From contig CM055107.1 in assembly GCA_029204225.1 (NCBI GenBank), positions 48,395,971-48,459,970 of the forward strand: DNA of 64,000 nucleotides. The letters are read 5' to 3'. The translations under genes were made by a program, and so were the position numbers. Numbering within the stretch: position 1 is the stretch's first letter; every line of letters begins with the position of its first letter. The notes under the pieces are model-generated. The model saw only the letters and a list, made by a program, of their open reading frames with translations, was not told the DNA's origin and did not search any database. Positions 57,936 to 64,000 of the stretch are shown here, piece after piece. The DNA is from Diphasiastrum complanatum (Eukaryota; Streptophyta; Lycopodiopsida; Lycopodiales; Lycopodiaceae).

Positions 57936-58288
57936 TTGTTCTCTCGGATCTTTTTATTTCTTTTGAAATTAATCCAATATGGTGTGGCTGCTAGGATTTC
58001 AGCTCGGGTCTCTTAATTGATTTGAGGCGTTGCAATTTTCTCTACACTCGATTCTGTCCTCTATACTTGTCTTAAAGCAATTCATAAGATACCGTTTTTG
58101 CAATGATTTTAGTGCCAAGTCAATAAATTTTCCACATTGTGGAATACATATTGAATTAGTATTAAGAGTCAAAGCTTATTGTTAAGTGATTTTTTCACAC
58201 TTATTCAACTCACTTCAAATTAAATTATATTTCCTTCAAATATTCCATATTGGTACTCTCTAGTTTGCAATAGTGTTCCTTCACTTTA

Positions 58289-58326
58289 CATGGGTGACCT
58301 CCCGGAAGTCAGGGTGCCGCACCCTC
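58289..58326 (+). pseudogene. 3' tail of a 5S rRNA sequence
   Basis: ATGGGTGACCTCCCGGAAGT followed by CAGGGTGCCGCACCCTC matches, with a few differences, the last 38 or so bases of plant 5S rRNA (GATGGGTGACCTCCYGGGAAGTC...GTGTTGCACCC). The 5' two-thirds of 5S is absent. Such tails occur in Cassandra-type TRIM retrotransposon LTRs or as dead 5S copies. The rest of 58327-58539 is GC-rich and unrecognised. Confidence 0.6.
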
Positions 58327-58539
58327 TACCACTTTTCTTTTCCAACGACCCCATGACATGTTTTCCATTAACACCGCCGCACCTTTCCCGCCCATGACCT
58401 CCTCTTTTTCAAGGCAATGATTTGGGCGAAGTTGTCGATCATCGCAACGCGCGCCACCTTTGGATGTTTTCACGAATGCCTTCTTCGGGCGGCGTTCGCG
58501 AGCTGCCTTTCTCCATATGACCTGGCCACTCGAAAGACT

Positions 58540-58822
58540 TTTTCTAAAGACTTTTTCTGGGCACAACTTTGGATGGAGGTCTCGGGCTACCGGTCAATCC
58601 GTTTGGCATCCCGTCTGTCCCACAGGTTCCACTCGACGTTGTCCACAGGTCAGAACTGATTGTACGTGAAACGGGCCTCGATCGGAGAAACTGGGCCTAT
58701 GGACGGAAACCAGCAAAAGTGGTCCTTTTTCGTGTGTCCTAATTGTGCTATCGTCGGGACCAATGGTCATTTTGACCAAACGATGTTGGAATCATGTCGG
58801 GCTAGATCTGTCTGGACAGTAC
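58540..58822. repeat. satellite-like tandem repeat 2, further units
   Basis: It resumes in mid-unit at GACTTTTTCTGGGC, reaches the unit boundary ACGTGAAACGGGCCTCG at 58664 and continues to TCTGTCTGGACAGTACC, where copia RT sequence begins abruptly. It is the same family and orientation as 54761-55455. Confidence 0.85.
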
Positions 58823-60903
58823 CTTCCACTTAAAGAAATAGACAAGAGAAATAAGAATTCTTATTGTCACCATCTTTGCAATGGGTGCAAAGGTCTCCTC
58901 ATAATCAAGGCCATGGATTTGAGCAAATCCTTTGGCACATAATCTTGCTTTATACTTGTTGATGGTGCCATCTTGATTGTACTTGATCCAAAATAACCAT
59001 TTTCAACCAATCACATGCTTGTTGGATGGAGGATCCACAAGCTCCCAAGTATTGTTGGTGATCAATTCATCATACTCTTGCTTCATGACATCATACCACT
59101 CCTTGGTATTGAGTGCCTCTTGTACATTCTTTGGCTCTTCATGAGAGACATAAAAAACATAATTAGTGGAATCAAGATCCACATGTTTGCCTTTGTCAAC
59201 ATATGAGAGCCTCTTAGGCTCGGATCCATCTCTCATGGATCTTCTTGGTGAGAAAATCCAAGGAGAGTCTTCTTCAATTCCCCATCACATCATAATTGTC
59301 TTCAAAATCAATAATAGGTGATGCATCCATAGACTTCTTGATCTCAGCCTCTTCAAAAGATGAATGTTGATCTTCATGAAAGACAACATCTCTACTTTCA
59401 ATAACTTGAGAAATAGAGAGTACAAAGACTCTATAGGCCTTTTTGGTGGATGAGTATCCAATCATGATCCCTTTGCATGCACTAGGATCTTCCTTCTTCC
59501 TTGTTTCCAAGGGAATATGGGCAAAGCATATGCATCCAAAAACTCTAAGGTGATCAACCTTAGGCTTCTTCAAATATAAGATTTCATATGGTGACTTTCC
59601 TCCAAGAGCTATATGTGGGAGCCTATTGCAAAGATAATTTGCACAATTAATGGCTTCTCCCCAAAAATGTTTGGGCAAAGATGCCTCAATTCTCATAGAT
59701 TTTGCACATTCACATAGAGATCTATCCTTTCTCTCGGCCACTCCATTTTGAGATGGAGAATAGGCACAAGAGAACCCTTTTTTAATGCCTTCAAGCTCAC
59801 AAACATCATGAAATTTATTGGAGATATATTCACCACCTCCATCACATCTAAGAGCTTTAATCTTGAATGAGAATTGCTTCTCTACATAAGCTTTGAAAAT
59901 AAGGAAATGATCAAGAACCATAGATTTAGAAGCAAGAAGATATATCCAAGTGAATCTTGTGAAATCATCAATGAAAGCAACAAAACAAGTGGCTCCTCCC
60001 TTGCTTATAGTTGATGAGAAATGCACATCCGAGTGGATTAGCTCCAAAGGATGCTTGTTTTTTTATAGAAGATCTTGTAAATGGCTTTTTGTGAGATTTA
60101 GCAATAGCACAAGCCTCACAAGGCTTGATCTTCTTGGAGAATGACTTTGTCAAGCCAATAGCTTTGGTCTCTTTGATCATAGAGAGCATGGATTTGTAGT
60201 TGGGATGTCCCAACCTCCTATGCCATAATTCCTCCATAGAGAGCTTGTTCACAAGAGCAATATTACAAGAATTCACATATTCATTTGGATCTAGTTTATA
60301 GATGCCTCGAAATCTAGATCCGAATGCAGTATCTCATCATTATTCTTGATAGTACAAGTATCAACTTTGAATTTTACATCAAGGCCGTTATCGAGAAATT
60401 GGCCAACACTAATGAGATTCTTAGTAAGCTTAGGCACATAAAGCACTTTAGAAAGAGAAAGAGCTTTAGAGGATGCAGGCTTTAAGGGAATGTTCCCTGT
60501 GCCTTCAATAGGACATTCAAAATCATTTGCAGTGTATATTGATTTCTTGACTCTGTCATAAGGTGCAATAGAAGAGAAAGAATCCTTGGAGCTACACATA
60601 TGTGAACAGGCACCACTGTCAATATACCACAAGCCGTCCTTCTTGAAAGGAGTGGATGAGAAGCTAGAGACCATAAGAGATCCCTCTCCATCACTTGCAA
60701 TAGTGTCTTCCTTATCATTTGTGATGTTGGCTTGCTTGAGTTGATTCTTCTTCTTGAAGCAATTGGTGGCATAATGGCCTTTATTGCCACAATAAAAGCA
60801 CTTGATCTTCTTCTTCTTGAGCTTGGATGATGAGGCATTAGAGGAATCATCTTCCTCCTCATCTTTGTCTTTGGATTTGGCTTTGTTCTTGCTTGAGGAT
60901 AAT
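58823..60903 (-). pseudogene. Ty1/copia element fragment: gag end, protease, integrase, RT start
   Basis: Read downward from 60903. A Lys/Asp/Glu-rich gag linker leads to the CCHC knuckle CFYCGNKGHYATNC (60820s), protease active site WYIDSGACSHMC (60625), and VLYVPKLTKNLISVGQFLDN. A frameshift follows near 60290. GAG-pre-integrase LWHRRLGHPNYKSMLSMIKE comes with the integrase zinc finger (H...H, CEACAIAK). After another frameshift in an A-run near 60075 comes the integrase core: ELIHSDVHF, KALRCDGGGEYIS, SPSQNGVAERKDRS (the D,D,E blocks all present), CANYLCNRLPHIALGGKSPY. RT starts after a shift near 59270 (KEWYDVMKQEYDELITNNTW; YKARLCAKGFAQIHGLDYEE) and is cut at 58823 by satellite-like repeat 2. 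The gag N-terminus is cut at 60903 by repeat R. Only about three frameshifts: a middle-aged copy of the 25770-26833 family. Confidence 0.85.
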
Positions 60904-60905
60904 CT

Positions 60906-61738
60906 AAGATTTCAACATTTGGAAGTCTTCACTTACAAGGCATAATAGCCAAGCCCTAGCCTTAAAAGTCCTAACAGCCAAGCCAAGCATTAAAAGTTTA
61001 GACCGCCACCACATATTAGCCATCAATGTTAACTTTCTTCTAGTATCAACTTGTGAGGTCCCTGTATTTGGAATTGATAAGAGGTTTTTACATGAACTCA
61101 AAGGAGACCAAATCAAAGAAAACTTACAAATGCAACACTTGAGATTTCAACATTTGGAAGACTTCACTTACAAGGCCTAGCAGCCAAGCCCTAGCCTTAA
61201 AATCCCTAACATCCAAGCCATAGCAAAGCCAAGCCTTAAAATATTAGACCACCACCACATATCAGACATCAACATTGACTTTCTTCTATAGTCCATTGAT
61301 CAACCTCAAAACACAGTAACATAGTAATACCTTTGCAAAGCAAGGCCAAAAATTGTTTTCAGGATTTTTAAAAATTGGTCGAGAATGCTAAATTTTATCT
61401 TCCTGGAAATTTCCCAGTCAATTCAAAATCTCAATTTGAATTTCCTCAATACAAATCTCATAGGAACTATTGGATTAAGATTAGGATACATGTGCAAGCA
61501 ACCCAAGGTAAGGTAATTAGGCACTTGAATCTAAATATAAGTAGTTTTCAAAATCTCCTAATTGGTAAGTTCCAAAAGGTGTTGAAAAAAAAATCAAAAC
61601 ACCTCAAAGACATCAAATAAAAGTCAGCACCATTCGCATAAGAAATTCAACTAGAAAGCAACAACAATACGAACTATCGTATCCTACATTCTTACAATGT
61701 GTATCACAGAAAAAAACAACACATTGAATCAAATCCCT
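60906..61738 (-). repeat. repeat 'R', copy C, with internal 235-bp duplication
   Basis: Reverse complement of the second half of copies A and B (CCTACATTCTTACAATGTGT at 61684 through CAAATACAGGGACCTCACAA near 61060). The segment starting GATTTCAACATTTGGAAG occurs twice, at 60908 and 61143, so about 235 bases are tandemly duplicated. Confidence 0.75.
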
Positions 61739-63301
61739 ACGACGAGGCCTGGTAGAGGGATGTGCTGGACTCGAGGCCAGACACGACATCATCAATATCA
61801 TCGCCACAATAGGGCCCACCGCTGAGGCGAATCCTTCTACGATCTATCTTTTCTCGAGAATGGCGAGAAGAGGCACTGAGATTAGAGTGTTATGACATTT
61901 CCCACTCAGGGGATCAAAGCTAAGGGGAAAACAATATAACAGGATATAGCACCACTATGTGTCCAGTGTCATGCTATTATGAGAATGGTCGTACACGTCT
62001 CAAACACAAAGCTAACTAGGGGATCCCTGACATGTTCTATTGACCAATCCGTACCTCTATAGCTAATAGAGGTTTTCCAGGCCTCTAGAGACATAGACTA
62101 TAAAGGGTTATACTCACTTCCTCAGTCTTCTTGAAACTCATGACTTGCACTAATGATATATTGCTCGCTTGCGAAGTTCCAGAGCTACCTCCTTCTCGTA
62201 TTCTTCTCGAGAATCTGTTCCAGAATCCTTGATGATATCATTTAAGTTCTCTAACACATACTCTGGCAATGGATCGGGAAGCCCTAGATGCAATTCAGTA
62301 TATTGGGTAAAGGATCCTCCTAACTCTTTCCACGTAGAATCTTCACTCGACTCATACACTACAAGGGAACTACGGTTTGCATTATGTCTAACTCTGAACA
62401 GTGTATCTCCAACTAGGAGATGTCTATGGAAATCCCTGGAATAGAAATAATGATAAACCTTTCCATTTCTACTCAATTGGCAGAAGTCACCTGGTAGAGG
62501 TAGCTCTCGCAATCCTAACCCAGTCATAACAGTCTAGGCCCAGATCTCGTCCTAGTTGCACTTTGAAGTTCTATGGAGCGTGTTGCTACCAGGACCCATG
62601 AGTCGTTCATTCTGATGTACATGGATGTTTTGACTCTAAATACCTCATTATCAACTTCAATGGCTAAATTCCCAGCCCTTACAATTCCAATGGTGGTGTC
62701 TAATGATATCAGTTCTAGTGAAGCCCATCCAATTATTTTGACTACGGGGCAATACCTCCTTGGGTTTGAGGTGTAGGCCATATACTAGTTGACTGCTTCT
62801 CTGACATGTCAATCTCTCAATATAACTAACACTCCTCAATCAATAATCATTCACATAAACCTCTATGCATGTGTGGGCTTCTAACATTTCTAGAAGAGGA
62901 TCATAATATAGACATCCCTAGTCCTACCATAATCTAGCAGTGGTAATATGCAGGGCTCTGGAGTTGCTAGGATCTCTGCTAATCTAGCAGCACCAAAGAT
63001 TGACGCAATCCGTTGTTGGAGCATTATTTTCAGGCCTGTAAGGACTGTGATATACAAATAAGGTGTAGCAGTGTCCGGAATATTAGGACCTATGGGAGGG
63101 CTTGGACGAAACATTCTCGATGCTTATTGTCATTAGGTAGTGAATCATGGCTGTATTATATGACCCTTTCCCAAAGTATTCATTAAATACACCCCTTCCA
63201 TCTAAATAGTCATGGGAGCTGTTCAAGTGTAGCGTGCAATTCCCAAACCATCTTGGTTTGTAGATGGCTGATAGTGAATAGTCAAGAACCGTGTGTTCCA
63301 A
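61739..63301 (-). pseudogene. unrecognised decayed multi-exon protein gene
   Basis: Minus-strand frames succeed one another with protein-like content. 63301-63083: YKPRWFGNCTLHLNSSHDYL, FNEYFGKGSYNTAMIHYLMT. 63114-62890 (shifted): MFRPSPPIGPNIPDTATPYL, MLQQRIASIFGAARLAEILA. 62781-62524: RYCPVVKIIGWASLELISLD, GNLAIEVDNEVFRVKTSMYI, NDSWVLVATRSIEL. 62527-62150: GDFCQLSRNGKVYHYFYSRD, HLLVGDTLFRVRHNANRSSL, TELHLGLPDPLPEYVLENLN. A GTGAGT donor at about 62102 and a TCTCAG acceptor at about 61888 fit an intron. The last exon ends RRRIRLSGGPYCGDDIDDVV...LYQASS plus stop at about 61738. The third and fourth frames meet in an ATGA overlap (62524-62527). I do not recognise the family; a host gene and an integrated virus-like sequence both remain possible. 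Confidence 0.35.
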
Positions 63302-64000
63302 CGGGTTATCTTGACTTTGTGGTTCTAGATGAAGATCGACAATAGGTTTGTTCTTAGCTCATGTAGTGTGTTCCAACTAGAGTGAGCTTAACCTCACTCC
63401 TTTGTTCCAAGGAGACGAGGATGACTTGCTTGATTCACTCATCACATTCACCCAAGCAACATTCCTTAAAGCTTTCTCCATGCATTTAGACAAAAAGCAG
63501 TCATTCTGAGCAAACTAGCAATTCTGGTAGAGTCTAAAACTATCATCACCTCAAATCACAACTATCCTGCATTTAACTTTCTCCTGAGACATAACAATAC
63601 ACTATCTAAGAGTTCTTTTAGCACATGCTATAATCTTTCTTTATGAAGACATGGAAGAAAACAATATGCATTAAAGTTTTTTCAATATGAAGCTGTAATC
63701 ACTGCTGCGACATCTATGACATACACAATTGCATCATCTATCATAGATTGAATACGCAATTAGCAGAGTGTCAGAACAAATGAGGAAACTTACATGTGAG
63801 GTTCTCTTCTCACGTCTCCTCAAGCTCCACCCCGCAGGAAATCAGAGACCAATCATGCAAAGGTTTGGCTTCCGGGAGTGTGTAGTGTTGTTGGAGTTCA
63901 CCTTGTAGACACCAAGAAGTGTTGCTCCTAAGTGCAGACTGGTTGCTAGAATGACTGATAGTCGTGCAGGATCCAAAGTGAGCTCATGCAGTTCATGGAC
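63302..64000. other. no gene recognised
   Basis: No long frame, repeat or RNA gene. It could be the upstream or intron part of the preceding minus-strand gene. Confidence 0.4.

Noticed and set aside
60482-60862. 126-codon Arg/Ser-rich ORF
   Set aside because: It is an out-of-frame reading of the copia gag knuckle and protease.

Overview
The window looks like repeat-rich nuclear DNA of a vascular plant with a large genome. I infer this from plant-lineage Ty1/copia and Ty3/gypsy retrotransposons, plant tRNA-Met-type primer-binding sites, hairpin MITEs, long CT/GA/CA/AT microsatellites, satellite-like tandem repeats, and intron-containing host gene fragments. Nearly everything coding-like is broken by stops, frameshifts or truncation. 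The age and density of the copies would suit a gymnosperm, fern or other slow-purging plant genome, but the species cannot be read from the sequence. I see no intact host gene.

Layout. 0-5.3 kb: copia reverse-transcriptase (RT), RNase H and integrase (IN) remnants, plus two fields of a short palindrome built on GTGGATWATCCAC. 7.7-8.7 kb: a broken plant GH9 endoglucanase gene with recognisable introns. 10.3-13.1 kb: pieces of a copia RT/RNase H with a 1.2-kb dispersed repeat ('R') between them. 14.4-17.1 kb: copia gag (+) and a minus-strand copia that lost its integrase. 18.5 kb: a LINE endonuclease remnant. 19.9-20.3 kb: a 127-bp tandem repeat running into (AT)n. 21.5-25.3 kb: copia gag, a gypsy LTR fragment fused to copia RT, and a second R copy.

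25.7-29.5 kb: a copia with an open gag and a primer-binding site, joined head-to-head to a plus-strand copia integrase/RT fragment. 30.0-39.2 kb: the best-preserved element, a Ty3/gypsy (Athila/Tat-like) retrotransposon. It has a primer-binding site, a long leader, pol (RT-RNase H-IN), a large extra ORF after pol, a polypurine tract and a 3' LTR. 39.2-44.5 kb: two copia RT/RNase H remnants in inverted orientation around a hairpin MITE and possible membrane-protein exons.

45.4-48.0 kb (minus): an unusual decayed gene of about 870 codons, not a standard retroelement, whose three internal stops are all TGA. 49.9-51.2 kb and 54.8-58.8 kb: two unrelated satellite-like repeats that share a period of about 364 bp. 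52.9-53.1 kb: an exon of a plant WD40-type protein. 58.3 kb: the 3' tail of a 5S rRNA. 58.8-60.9 kb: a copia gag-PR-IN-RT fragment (minus). 61.7-63.3 kb: an unrecognised decayed multi-exon gene (minus).

Functionally the window is a nest of selfish elements with a few captured or stranded host exons. The most interesting items are the TGA-only broken gene, the gypsy element's post-pol ORF, and the short motif that recurs in both of that element's non-coding regions.
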